The notes below the pieces were generated by a model. That model did no database searches. It saw only the letters and a list, made by a program, of their open reading frames with translations, and had not been told where the DNA came from. DNA of 64,000 bases from Vigna angularis (lineage: Eukaryota; Streptophyta; Magnoliopsida; Fabales; Fabaceae). The DNA lies in NCBI RefSeq assembly GCF_016808095.1, contig NC_068971.1:26680131-26744130 (forward strand), given 5' to 3'. A program made the position numbers and the translations under genes. Shown one piece after another: positions 1 through 11,009 of the stretch (its first letter is position 1; each line of letters opens with the position of its first letter).

Positions 1-199
1 CTTCCATACTCAAATTGTCTTTTTACCTAACACAATGAATTGTAAATAAATGTAATTATTACAATATAAAAAATATAAATGAAAATATGACTTACATGAC
101 TTTATCACTTAAATGTTTACCGTGAAGATTCCTTTAACAACTTTTAATGTGTTTGGTAGGGAAATGTGAAAAGAAACAATAAGATTATCAACTATAAAT

Positions 200-300
200 A
201 ATTGTGGTGTCCCATTATACTTACAAGGGCTTCCTCATTAACCTTGGTAATATGATCATAAGATCATATATGGGATCATCTTTAGCGTTAGCCATCTCAA
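200..300 (-). pseudogene. Possible remnant of a CACTA-associated Ulp1-type gene
   Basis: Read on the minus strand, this stretch encodes a peptide containing the words DDPIYDLM and LPRLMRKPL. These line up with DDPLSKLM and LPRLKKA in the N-terminal part of the Ulp1-type gene inside the CACTA element at 1873-4455. No terminal repeat or longer reading frame accompanies it here. It may be a fragment of an older CACTA element running off the left edge. The match is short and was found by eye, so confidence is low. Confidence 0.3.
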
Positions 301-350
301 TATATTATTAATAACAAGTTCTTTTGTCATTTGATATCATGACAGATAAC

Positions 351-861
351 ATCCTAAACAAAGAAAAAAAATTCAGTTCAACACTGATAGAAATTATAAT
401 AATAAAAAATAAACAAAAATAACATAATGAATACCTAAAGTCTCCTCCACTAATTAAACCTTGGTATTAGGCACAAGCATTCAAGGAATAACATCTAAAA
501 CTTCATCAATCACTAGTTGTGTTCAATTGGACTATAGAAGGGCACCATCTCATATCATTATATGGGTATAAAAAGATTCATGAATAATTTTCCCAAAATC
601 GAGTAAGTAACTGGATGAGTAAGGGGACAAATCTCTTTAGATGAGATAATAACAAGTACTTGCTACTTACCTTAACCTATATGTAATTTATATATCAATT
701 TCTTAAATAATCAATATAAAAAATTTCACTTATTTATAATTTTTTCACCAAAGTTTATTTAATATTAGTTATTTGAAAATCAATACATTATGAATTTGCA
801 TATTTTTCAAACATTCCAACGTATAATTTCAAATTAAAACATTCAAAGAAGACATGATATA
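351..861. other. AT-rich intergenic DNA, nothing recognised
   Basis: No reading frame, RNA gene or terminal repeat could be supported in this stretch. It is AT-rich with short homopolymer runs. Confidence 0.5.
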
Positions 862-1302
862 ATTAGTAATTTGGTTTTAATAAATACCTTTGATTCATTT
901 TAGTCCTAATATTTATTTTTGAATCAATTAAGTCATTGTTTTAGTGTGATCCCTTCTTGTAAATTGGTTTTAACACCATTTGAAAGTGTGATATGTTAAA
1001 ATCTAATAATGCTACGTATCAAAATATGACTCATCTTCCATTTTGGAACCCTTCTGACTTTGACATGTAATACTTTTCAAGTAGAAGATGACTTAGATTT
1101 TAATACGTCACAAACCCAAAATTTGACATATAAAATTTCAAACAATGTTAATATTAATTTTACAAAAAAGGCTATATTGAGTTTTTTTAAAAAAATAATG
1201 ACTGAATTGAGTCTTTTTTAAAAAGTAAACATTCAATTCAGTAAAAAAAAATATAAAAATTAAAATGAATCAAAATTTACATATAGGAATCAAAATACTA
1301 AT
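862..1302. repeat. Foldback (MITE-like) element, family A, copy 1
   Basis: The two ends are diverged inverted repeats. The left end reads ATTAGTAATTTGG then TTGATTCATTTTAGTCC; the reverse complement of the right end reads ATTAGTATTTTGATTCC then TTGATTCATTTTAATT. The interior holds the phrase ATATGACTCATCTTC and a cluster of 'tgacatg' words. A related copy lies at about 10142-10577 with the same order of motifs. No target-site duplication could be fixed. It is most likely a non-autonomous DNA transposon. Confidence 0.5.
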
Positions 1303-1869
1303 ATGCATAAACATAAAATATATCCTAAAGTGAGAAATCTTAAGTTGTTGGACATGTTGACATTTATTGCCGGTAAGACTTGAACTCTAATCTCTAATAA
1401 AAATTAAATGTAAAATTTAGAATTGGTAGAAAGAAGTCTTTAAATTCATTGTATTAGAGTGTTTAATAAGATTGTTTAAGAGATAATATAAACTAGAAAA
1501 AGAAGAAAAAGAAAAAAGAAAAAAAATTCTCGTATCACAATGAATTAAATAATAGAAAATTAGTATCTATTCCATGAGCGAAGTATGGAATCCGGTGTTA
1601 GAAAACTATTTCTTTCAACTACTTTTTAAAATAACAACAATTAAATCATCTAAAAGATTTACATAATATCATTTTATTAAATATCCAAATTATTTAACTT
1701 GCATGTTTTTCCTTTCTACATCTCCTTAATTAATTTATACACCAATTAAATAAAGGTAAAAGACTCTTTTGCTCCTAGGCAAAAATATAAAAATAAAGAA
1801 ATAATAAAACAATTATGTTCTGACAAAAATATACACTAAGAAACACTAATTTTCAAACAAAAACTCAAT
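1303..1869. other. Intergenic DNA, nothing recognised
   Basis: AT-rich with A-rich tracts near 1500. No gene, RNA or transposon end was recognised up to the target duplication of the CACTA element. Confidence 0.5.
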
Positions 1870-2275
1870 CTCCACTAGTGCAGAAAGGGCTTTAGACGTC
1901 TGTTCTTTTGGCTTTTTGACGTCCGACCTCCCCCCGACGTCTTTGCGGGTGACGTTAGTCAGACGTCGGGGGGTACACATCGGACGTCTATGTAGACGTC
2001 CGATGTGTGAGCCCCGACGTCTATGTAGACGTCCGATGTGTACCCCTCGGACGTCCACATAGACGTCCGATGTGTACCCCTCGGACGTCCACATAAACGT
2101 CCGAGGTGTCAGCCCCGACGATCATATGCCTGAACGGTTTTGTACTAGGGATAGGGGTTGGACATCCGTTAGTGCACTAACCGATGTCTACTGGGTATTT
2201 TTTTTTAAAAAAAATACTTTATTTTTGCAATAAAACCACACCTGAAAAGCAGAAAATTATCCCAGAACAATATAG

Positions 2276-2277
<2 letters not shown>

Positions 2278-2349
<72 letters not shown>
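2278..2349. repeat. (TA)n microsatellite
   Basis: About 70 bases of nearly uninterrupted TA dinucleotide lie inside the CACTA element, just inside its left subterminal repeat zone. Confidence 0.95.
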
Positions 2350-2352
<3 letters not shown>

Positions 2353-2459
2353 TTTCATATAAAGAAAGTTCTACTTAATGTAAAAAATAATCCACTAACA
2401 AAACTATCAAGATATAAACTTAAACTAAAACTAAGCAATGTTCAACAACAAATAAAACT

Positions 2460-3620
2460 ATTCCTAACTCCATCTTTGCAGAAGATAAGTTGTCCACTCC
2501 TGCCTTATTTGCCTAATTGTGTCCTCTGGTATAGGAGATGTACTCTTGAAGCACTGCAAAATTGAAGAAAGATTCATTATGGTTTCATATATGTTTGAAG
2601 ATGAATTTGATTTGTAATGTATTCAAGGTATACATCATTACCTCATTCCAGTCATCTGTAATGACAACTCGAATGATGGTCTTAATCTAACACATGACAT
2701 AGAAGCCACATTCCCATGAATCTAGCTGCTGGTTACACTAAAATGACAAACTAAATAGTTAAGAATTTAGATCATTCAATAACATAGGAAATGAATTAGA
2801 ACTATAAATGACTTACAACCTTTGGATACAAAATTTGAACGAGTTGACCTCGAGATTTACCAATAACTCTGTACAGATTGAAAACACAAAGTAAAATTAA
2901 TATAACTATATTTATCATAAAAGTTTAAGGTGAATATAAAATTCAAAGTCATTTTTGGAGAAACACTTACCCTTGAAGCATTGTTCTCAAGTCATTTTTC
3001 ATATTCCTATGCAACGAACAAAACCATATAATTTTACATTGTTTGGGAATGATGACCATCAGCTGCCAGTGCGACCTATCACGAAGGACAAATAGTTATT
3101 TAACTAATTAAGGAAACTTTAATAATGAACTTTTACATATAACAACACCTACCCATCAATGTATGGCACAAGGTATACGTCTCTTTTTGACTCATCCATC
3201 CATGTTTACAAATAATGTTGTCTGTTTTCAAATGTGTTACCAGAAGGTTGAATGGTCTGAGGTTCAACAAATCCGTACATGGAAGACCGACCTTGGTCTA
3301 CAACGATTGTGTCCATGTACCTAAAACAACAAAGTTAAGTTGTTAGAAACTATAAGAATCTAAATAAAAGTAATATGAAAGACAAAATTAACTATCTTAC
3401 ATGCACCACAGTTAAATGATGGAAATATTCAACATCTTGTCTCCCCCAATCACCTCCAATGCATCAGGCAATGTGATATATACTGGCAAAAGGGGGGAAG
3501 ACCAAATACTCTCAAATCTCAGTATAGTTCTAATGGTGCTTTCTTCAACCTGGGTAATCTTGTCATTAGCTTTGATAGAGGATCATCCTCCACTTCAGCC
3601 ATGTCATCATCTTCATGTAT
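2460..3620 (-). pseudogene. Decayed Ulp1-type (C48) cysteine protease gene of the CACTA element
   Basis: On the minus strand, successive exon-like blocks encode motifs of the Ulp1/SENP-like protease found in plant CACTA elements. An upstream block reads DDPLSKLM near 3600. Next comes a block ending LNISII-stop-LWCM near 3420, then YGFVEPQTIQPSG near 3260. The catalytic histidine box HWQLMVIIPK followed by WFCSLHR lies near 3070-3005, and the catalytic cysteine box ECGFYVM near 2720. The blocks are separated by AT-rich introns. In-frame stops sit in several blocks, including one directly after the cysteine box, so no full protein is possible. The family role in transposition is not well understood. 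Confidence 0.75.
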
Positions 3621-4739
3621 GACTGTATCATGAATCAGCTGCTTCTGAGGACGTGTGAACTGAATATAAGAATTTCATCAAAGCGTTATCAACTAAAACG
3701 TAGGCCAAAAACAGTCAAAAACGCCGCCCAAAAACACGCAAGAAACTACACCAAAACGCACCGAAAACGATTTTTAATCGGTTCAAATCAAAGATATTTC
3801 ATCACAGAACAATTTAATCGGATTAAAAGTAAATTTAAACGGTCCAAAAGAGAGAAAACGCACCTGGAAATGCAATGCCGCAGAGTGAAGTCGCGGGGAA
3901 GACGATGAACAGTGAGCGTAACTCCTCGCGAGTTCGCCGTTTTAGTATAAATGGCATTAGACGTCCGGTACTATTGGGCCCCGACGTTTATAATATTATA
4001 GACGTCGGGGCCATAACTAATATGACGTATTTTGGATTTAAAAATTGATATTCGCGGGGGGTTTTAGACGTCCGTTGGAGGGGCCCCGACATTTATAATA
4101 TTATAGATGTTCGGCCCCCGCCACAATGGACGTTTAAGAGGCTGAACACAATTAACTCTTCAACTATCCTGTCAGCAACTTAAACGTCGTTGTAGGGGGG
4201 GCCGGACGTCTATAATATTATAAACGTCAGGGCCCCGCCAACGGACGTTTAAGAGGCTGAAACAGTTAACTCTTCAACTTCCCTGTCAGCCGCTTAAAAC
4301 GTCTGTTGTGGCGGGGGGGGGGGGGGACGTCTATAATATTATACACGTCGGGGCCCCTCCAACGGACGTTTAAGAGGCTGAAACAATTATTTACGTTGGT
4401 GTTCTTGTGGACGGACGTCTATTGGGTGACGTTAAAGGCCAATTCTGCACTAGTGCTCAAAACTACTTTATTTTTAAAATCCCTATTTTTCCAAATCTTA
4501 CACTTTTTCTTCAGATTTAGGGTTTCTATCCTAGGGTTACTTTCTACAAGCATATCCAAGACTACTTCGTTTTATGTTATTTGGTTAAACTTCAAAACCG
4601 AGAGTTCTATAGACAAGCTTGTCTTGTCTTAACACATAATTTTCTCTTTTGTTTTGATATTTTCCTATTAGGTAATTGAATCAGCTCTAAGTCCCTTGTG
4701 CATAAAATTCAACACCATTCGTTCTTCCCTTTTCATTGT

Positions 4740-5740
4740 CCTTTGTTTTACTTAACATTCATCACAATGTTGAACACATTTTTAATTTTTTTTTCAATGT
4801 GCATGACATAAAGGTTGTGTCTCAAAAAATTGTTTTTCCAATAAGGGAGATTGCAAAATATTGATCTTTTTGTCGAATTACAAAGTTGTCCATATTTAGG
4901 CAACATATCACATGGGCCATCAGTTACCTTTGGAAATCCATGGAAAAATGGTCATACTTGATCCCCATTCAACAAATAAGGAGGATCATCTAATTTAACT
5001 TTGTTATTCATAAATCTTCATCTACTTCTCCTAAAAGGTAATCTTTTGGCAAAAATCTACATGAAAATCAAACCAATCTTTAGACAAAATGGTATAACCA
5101 AGAAAATCTTTAATGTGAAAGAAATGATATAAGCAAGAAAAAGGTATAAGCAAAAAAAAGGTATAAGCAAGAAATATTCGTCTATTACCATACCTTAATG
5201 TAAAAGCTTTAGTGTCCTCCTACAATGAGAACATGTTAATTTGTCTTTTGTCCCTCATCTAGAAAAAATGGTATAAGCAAGAAAATCATTTTTTGTCCAT
5301 ATTAAGCAAGCTTGCATTACAAAATTTTCTTTTTGTGAAAATATCATACGTCATTACACCTTTATTCTACAATTATGAGATCATCAATAAGAGGTTCAAT
5401 AAGAGGTTGTAAGTACACATCATTTATTTTGGTTGGTTTGTTGGACCAGGTATGACATATGTTAACAACATGAAAGGTTTGGTCATAAACAAATCAGGTG
5501 ATAGGTTATAAGAAGTAACAAATATAAACGAACAAGAGTAAAACGATGTTGAAGCTTGAATATAAGATGTGAGGCCATGGAAACATAAATCAAGTCTTAC
5601 ATGTTGTGGTTCAATAGTTAAATTTGGATACACGTTGTCAAAGTGTTTCCATGCTTTTCCATCTAATGGATATCATAACAAACCATCATATCTTCTATTT
5701 TCATAATGTCATTTCACTTGTGAAGTAGTTTCCACATACA
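4740..5740 (-). pseudogene. Decayed TNP2-type CACTA transposase (Transposase_21 family)
   Basis: Minus-strand fragments, right to left, follow the order of the plant CACTA transposase TNP2. The block EAWKHFD-like/VYPNLTIEPQHVRLDL lies at 5660-5570. FVTSYNLSPDLFM and LTYVIPGP lie at 5530-5425. A degenerate block with DDPPYLLNGDQV lies near 4980. KRSIFCNLPYW with RHNLYVMHIEKK lies at 4870-4790. The last block is the well-conserved 'LDVMHIEKN' region of the family. Frameshifts and stops separate the blocks. The region lies just outside the neighbouring CACTA element, beyond its target duplication, so it belongs to a different, older element whose ends I could not find. Confidence 0.8.
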
Positions 5741-6528
5741 CATATAGTTGTAATCTTGACATGATTGACAAGTACAACACTCTTCTAATGGGAACATGTC
5801 AGTGTCATTATGTAAGTCTTCTTGATTGCATCCTAGACCATCTTAGTTATGGGAAATCAAATAAAATTCTCAATAAGAGACAAATCAATGGAGTTAATAA
5901 ATCATTTCTTAACAATTGCGTTGTTTGTCCACCAATATCAAAAGGTGGAGTTAATGTCAAAGGGTGATGATAAGTCTTCATTGATAAATCTCAATATGTC
6001 TTTGCTTAAGATGTATATCTCAATCATTAGAGACCAAATAGGAAAGTTGGTGCATTAGTAGAATATCAAATGATGCACTCTTATGTTCGACACTAATCTA
6101 GAATGACATTGGAACTTGGTCGGTCCAAAACTATACCTTAGTATAAGAAACTCAGCTAGAATGGTTTTAAGGCATCCTTTATTAGCCACTGAAAGAAAAA
6201 AGATTAATGCAAAAGTAAGGTATGGATCATATGCTTTGATACCATGTTAAATTGACATGGTAAGAGATATTATTTTGTGAATATAAGATATAATATATAT
6301 ATATATATATAAAGAATGAGACGATTTCTAATTATAAAAATATTATGAAAATAACCATAATTAAATATTTAATGTAGTTATGGTAATTGTCATGAGTGAG
6401 TAAATGTTGTAACTATAGTAATTGTTGTAATTGAGGTTCTATCTTATGATTCTCTCGATAGATCAATTCTTTCCTTAAATCACTCAAACATAGTTATTCT
6501 ATTCACCGAATGATTATGCATTGGTGAT
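5741..6528. other. Degenerate transposon-like DNA left of the MIR2111 cluster
   Basis: The left part may hold the decayed N-terminal portion of the TNP2-type gene, but no motif is clear. Near 6235-6250 the phrase TATGCTTTGATACCATG is the reverse complement of a TGGTATCAAAGC primer-binding-site-like sequence, suggesting a remnant of an LTR element on the minus strand. A short TA run lies near 6290-6310. No gene can be supported. Confidence 0.35.
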
Positions 6529-6530
6529 GA

Positions 6531-6608
6531 GAAAAAGATAATCTGCATCCCAAGGACTAGAAACACCAAAAATGTTACTCTAAACCTCAGGATGCAGATT
6601 AACTTTGT
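6531..6608 (-). ncRNA. MIR2111: MIR2111 precursor hairpin 1
   Basis: On the minus strand, bases 6601-6581 begin TAATCTGCATCCTGAGG and match the conserved plant miR2111 5p sequence as I know it over all 21 positions. The opposite arm, 6557-6537, begins GTCCTTGGGATGCAG, the typical miR2111 star strand. The arms pair over about 25 bases with few mismatches around a loop of roughly 23 bases, giving a compact plant-type precursor. miR2111 is known to be induced by phosphate starvation. It targets Kelch-repeat F-box transcripts, including TOO MUCH LOVE in Lotus, where shoot-made miR2111 travels to roots and keeps them receptive to rhizobia. Expression here is inferred. Confidence 0.92.
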
Positions 6609-6696
6609 TCTCACCCAATAGTATTACTAACTCCAAGAAACACTAATCAATTGGAATGCCAAAATGATCAATTATATTGGTTTACATTGTTGTTAA

Positions 6697-6772
6697 GGAA
6701 GGGATAATCTGCATCCTAAGGACTAGACGCAGCGAAATTGCTCTAAACCTCAGGATGCAGATTAGCTTTTCC
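6697..6772 (-). ncRNA. MIR2111: MIR2111 precursor hairpin 2
   Basis: This is a second hairpin about 165 bp to the right of the first and on the same strand. Bases 6764-6744 carry the same 21-base miR2111 5p sequence as hairpin 1. The star arm 6723-6703 begins GTCCTTAGGATGCAG and differs from hairpin 1 at one base. The loop is short, about 20 bases. The shared orientation and spacing suggest that hairpins 1-3 lie on one primary transcript running leftward, as in other clustered plant MIR2111 loci. Confidence 0.92.
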
Positions 6773-6834
6773 AAACACAATATTAAGCTAGAGTGGAGAC
6801 AATGGAAGTTTCAAAGTTGATTAAACTTTTTGCA

Positions 6835-6921
6835 AGAAAAAGGTAATCCGCTCTCCAATGACTAATTACAATATAAACTATCATATTGCTTTAAATCTCG
6901 GAAGCAGAGTACCCTTTCCCC
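6835..6921 (-). ncRNA. Diverged MIR2111-like hairpin 3
   Basis: This is a third copy of the repeat unit, recognised by its position, its arm spacing and the shared flank 'CCCAATg...CTTCCAAGAA' next to it. The 5p-like arm (6911-6891) begins TACTCTGCTTCCGAGA and differs from miR2111 at about seven of 21 positions. The opposite arm (6862-6842) begins GTCATTGGAGAGCGG. Most of the changes keep pairing or give G-U pairs, so the stem survives. It may make a miRNA with a new target range or may be decaying. Only small RNA data can tell. Confidence 0.65.
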
Positions 6922-7043
6922 ACCCAATGATGGCTCTTCCAAGAAGTATTAAGCTAATGAGAGAGAAAGAAAGAGCACTAGCAAATAATCCCTATAGGAA
7001 GGTATGTTTGTGGGTTGGATTGAAAGCCATCGTCACACAAATT

Positions 7044-7051
7044 TATTTATA
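7044..7051 (-). promoter_or_regulatory. Candidate TATA box for the MIR2111 primary transcript
   Basis: The minus strand reads CTATAAATAAA here, a good plant TATA box, about 120 bp upstream of hairpin 3. It would start transcription near 7015 and run leftward through all three hairpins. No PHR1-binding (GNATATNC) site was seen in a quick read of the next few hundred bases. Confidence 0.35.
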
Positions 7052-7059
7052 GTGGTACT

Positions 7060-8235
7060 CAAACACTATAATACAAATCATTCATGATACCTAAGAATCT
7101 ATTACGTCCATATGATGAATTATCTAGATCTCAGTCCAAAAAGATCATCATGAACGAAATGGAACTTTTGCTCTTCTATGTGCTGTATTCGATAGCAACT
7201 TCTATAATCATTAGGAGTTTGGACAGCTCTTGATTCATTCCACTTGGTTAAAGATACATGTGTCATTAATACTAATTTCCAGGTAATGCAGAATTCTAGT
7301 TCTTTTATGGAGATTCATGTTAATAGTATCCATGTAAATAATTTTTTAATTCATTCTAATTAACTTGCAGGACAACCTGAGCTTTGTGGTCATACAAAGT
7401 AACAATCTAGTGAGTAAAAGTAAAATATAAACTTTTCCCAAATTAATGGTAGTTGCAGTATGGATCAAGCATATATTGTCCTTAATTAACATCACATTTG
7501 TCATATTTGTTGTACTTTGTTTTAACTATGAATTGATGCCACCAGATTAAGAACTAGCAGAGGCATCACTAATAAGATTGACTAGCTTCCTGGAAACACT
7601 TCACTCCACCAGGAATAAGTACCACCATTGCCACTGCCAGTTATAAATGTTATCTGTTATATTTATTAACTAAATCTAATACTTTCTAGACCATGTTCTA
7701 TACCTTAGGACCATTCAGATTTATGCTTGAAATTAATTTGAAAGGTATAGAATCTCAATTTGTCGAGGGCAAGAACATAATAATGTGAGAAAATAGGTGG
7801 ACCAATTTGTTCCTGTTTCACTGGTTTACAACAAAATAAAGCAAATTCCTCATATTTAAGACTGAAACAAGTTAAGGTTATATATTAATGTTAAGCAAAT
7901 ATTTAATGTACACTGTTCCAAGTGAAATGAATATTTTGAATTTATTAATAGGAATTAAACCAATTTGGATTCCCTGCATAATTTGTAGTATTATTTCTCT
8001 ATTAAGCCTTCTTTAAAATACAGTTATGTACACGGATTTTGATATTTTAAAATATATTAAAAAAAATTAATATATCAGCATCCGTATAATTTGAAGACTA
8101 AAAAAAAACAATACTAAAAACTCATTAAAAATCTTGAACTCAAATTAAACACAAGCACTAAGAAGCTTACAATAATTCACCCATTGTTTGATCAATTTAT
8201 AGTTTACAGCTACTCAAAAACTTATTAAAAAAATC
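7060..8235. other. Intergenic DNA upstream of MIR2111
   Basis: No protein-coding gene, RNA gene or transposon end was recognised. It probably contains the MIR2111 upstream region. Confidence 0.4.
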
Positions 8236-8237
8236 AT

Positions 8238-8239
<2 letters not shown>

Positions 8240-8274
<35 letters not shown>
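8240..8274. repeat. (AT)n microsatellite
   Basis: A run of AT dinucleotides of about 35 bases adjoins the left side of a MITE-like element. Confidence 0.9.
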
Positions 8275-8280
<6 letters not shown>

Positions 8281-8643
8281 ATTACTATAATAACTAATTT
8301 AGATAATAATTTATAAATTAAAAATTATTATATCTTAAATAATCTTTAATATGAATAAAAAATTATAATTGGTTTGTGAATTAAAATATAAATTGGTTTC
8401 TAACATTAAATATTAAAGTTTTAAAACTATCAAAGAATTAGTGACTAAACTAGTTTTTAATTTTAGAATGTTGATAGTTAATGTTAGAGACCAATTTAAA
8501 CTATAATTTAAAAATTAATCATGAGTTTGTATTTATAATAAAAGTTATTTTATATGTCAATAATTTTTATTTTATAAATCAATATCTAAATTAGTGACTG
8601 ATTAATTATTTTGTTTTAAAAATTTATTATTATTTTTATAGTG
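8275..8643. repeat. MITE-like element ending in TATAGTG, family B copy 1
   Basis: The right end reads TTATTTTTATAGTG, the reverse complement of a CACTATAAAAA terminus. The interior contains two inverted copies of 'gagaccaatttaaa'-type words and 'agtgactaa..agtt' words. The same motifs recur in the element ending at 11034. Probably a small non-autonomous DNA transposon; the left end is blurred by the adjoining AT repeat. Confidence 0.5.
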
Positions 8644-8649
8644 ACAACC

Positions 8650-10035
8650 AAACTAAGTAGTAAGAATATTTTGATTTGGAGTAAAACAAATGGATTTTCT
8701 TGTATAAAATTTATTAATATGTATATTAGCTTATTCATTCAGAGCATTAAAAATACAATTATACTGTACATCTTTTATCATTGATCAAGTTAAAAAATAT
8801 GACTAAAGAACATGAATAATGCAGAAGTAGATAAGGTCCTCCATGTTTCAATAAAAATCGCCAGAGTGCAGTTCCTCATTAAGCTGTCCATATTTATCAA
8901 CCTGGATTTTTTAAAATTTTCATCCTTTAATAAGAAGTTTTAAGGATTTAATCCTCATAGGATTTCCTTGAGAATTGCATAGACTTTCTGTGCATTAAAT
9001 GAAAATCAGACTACCCACTATACAAAATCCTAAATTGTACATAATTAGTAAACTTTGATGCCAGAATTTTTGGATGGAATATATGATCTCATACTGGATA
9101 GTACATCAGTTTCTGGGATGGACCCAACAGAACATGGGTCATTCACATGTCACAGATAATGATGTTTGTTCAAAGTTAAATGATACGAACGCCTAACACG
9201 CCAACACTTGTGCCTTGGCATAAAACTTTTTCGATTTCACTTTCGGGGCGGCTTCGGAAAATGGAGAACATCAATTTAAAAGGAAAAATTATAGATTCAA
9301 TAATAATTTTTTTTATTCATCAGCTTCTATCCTTTATTGTTAGCTTATTTTATAAATCTTTCATGCTTTTTAAATTTAGTTACATCTTAGTTAAAATAAG
9401 TTGATATAATTTCTTCTCTTCTATTGGTGTTAAACTTTTTAAAAAAAAACAAACTAATTATTTAACATATTTACGTGAACATATATTAGATTGGTTAAAA
9501 CATTAGTACAGTGTATGTCTCTTTTATGAAATTAGGTTATCTTCTCTCCTGCTTTCTTTTTTCCTCTTCTCTTGGATTTCGGTATGTTCAGAGTTGAGCA
9601 TAAAAATATAACAATGGTTATACCGTAGCCATACGGATCTTTGGTTTCTCTATTTTCTTGACTGTGTTGAATTATGGCATCCTCTCTGAATAACTATTCC
9701 ATTTCCCTTTATTCACAAATTCCAAATGACTGGCATCAACTTACTTCCTTGAAGACCCATTCTCCTTTTATACTTAACTTTTAATACAAAGCAAAGCCAA
9801 GCTTCAAACTAGTGCCTAATTTTATTCGTCTTAATATTTATTACTAGGATTTTTTTGTTTCTTCATTTTCCTTCCAAACCACTCTATATTATCCAACTAG
9901 TCCTCCCATTCCCAAACAAAAATCCATGCCTTGCCAAACATAATCACAAGACAAAGTCAAAAACCACAACTTTGCAATTAATTAACTCTAAGTCTTATGA
10001 TTTTTATATAGCAGCAAATCATTAAATAGCAATAG
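8650..10035. other. AT-rich intergenic DNA, nothing recognised
   Basis: Short frames occur here, but none has family motifs or gene-like context. I see no support for a gene. Confidence 0.5.
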
Positions 10036-10141
10036 AGATACAAAAATAATTAGTCATTATACCGACTAATTTAAATATCATTTTATAAACTAAAATATTG
10101 TTATCTAAAATTATCTTTATTTTAAATAAAAAATTATAGAT

Positions 10142-10577
10142 TTAATTATTAATTTGATTCATCTTCAATATGTTTTAGTCCTTACATTTCTTTTATTAAA
10201 TTGAGTCCCTATTTTAAAAAAAAATCAATTGAGTCTGTTTTTATATAAAAAAAAAACTCAATGTGGTTTTTCCTATTAGATTAGTGTTAATGTTGTTTGA
10301 AGGTGTCATGTATCAAAATCTAGATTTGTCAGGTATAAAAATTTGAACTATCTTCTATTTAGAAAATGTCACATGTTAAAATTAAAGGAGTTTCAAGATA
10401 GAAAATGACTCATATTTTGACATGTGACACTTGCAAATGATATTAACACTAATTTAATATAATGAACTATATTGAGTCATATTACAAAAATAGGAATTCA
10501 ATTAAGTAAAAAACAAAAATATAAAAACTAAAACGAAATCAAAGATATGAATATAAAGACTAAATTACTAATTGAAC
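10142..10577. repeat. Foldback (MITE-like) element, family A, copy 2
   Basis: The ends are diverged inverted repeats containing TTTTAGTCC near the left end and GACTAAATTACTAATTG at the right end, with A-rich tracts next to 'attgagtcc' words. The interior phrase TGACTCATATTTTGACATG is shared with the copy at 862-1302. Confidence 0.5.
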
Positions 10578-10819
10578 CAAAATTGTAATTAGTTTATGAA
10601 TTACAGTCTAAATTAGTCTCTAATTTAAAACTAGAGACTAATTTAAAATCAATACTAGTAAATAGCTAAAACTTTGGAAGCTAACCTTAAAGACCAATTT
10701 AGAGTTTAATTCACATATCAATTATAACTTTTTATTCATAATAGAATATTTTAGATATTGATAATTTTTAGTTTATAAAATAATATAATTATTTTTGTTT
10801 TTAAAATTAATTGTTATAA

Positions 10820-11009
10820 GGATAATGATACTTTGACAACATTTTTTTGACAACATTTTTTTGACAACATTTTAACACTGTCTACGTGTCCTTCTGTGAT
10901 TGGTCTATATTGGTGTTTATGATTATTATTATTGATTGTGGAATAATTTTGGACCAATCACAGAATGACACGTAGACAGTGTTAAAATGTTGTCAAAGTA
11001 TCATTATCC
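10820..11009. mobile_element. 190-bp Mutator-type MITE with 9-bp target duplication
   Basis: The element begins GGATAATGATACTTTGACAA and ends with the reverse complement of that sequence. Further inside, the arms share GTGTTAAAATG and the word CTACGTGTC against GACACGTAG, so the terminal inverted repeats are long. The left arm has a local triplication of TTTTTTTGACAACA. The perfect 9-bp duplication TTGTTATAA flanks it on both sides (10811-10819 and 11010-11018), which points to a Mutator superfamily transposase. Confidence 0.92.

Larger units (their letters stand above)
1873..4455 (-). mobile_element. CACTA (En/Spm-type) DNA transposon with 3-bp target duplication
   Basis: The element begins CACTAGTGCAGAA and ends with its exact reverse complement TTCTGCACTAGTG, a perfect 13-bp terminal inverted repeat. 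It is flanked on both sides by the 3-bp duplication CTC (1870-1872 and 4456-4458), the hallmark of CACTA transposition. Both subterminal zones (about 1895-2130 and 3950-4440) are packed with copies of GACGTC-containing words in both orientations, as expected of transposase-binding subterminal repeats. At 2.6 kb it is too short for an autonomous element. The interior carries only a decayed Ulp1-type gene on the minus strand and a long TA microsatellite. Confidence 0.93.

Noticed and set aside
6235..6250. Primer-binding-site-like sequence on the minus strand
   Set aside because: No LTR pair or gag/pol motif could be found around it, so an LTR element cannot be called.
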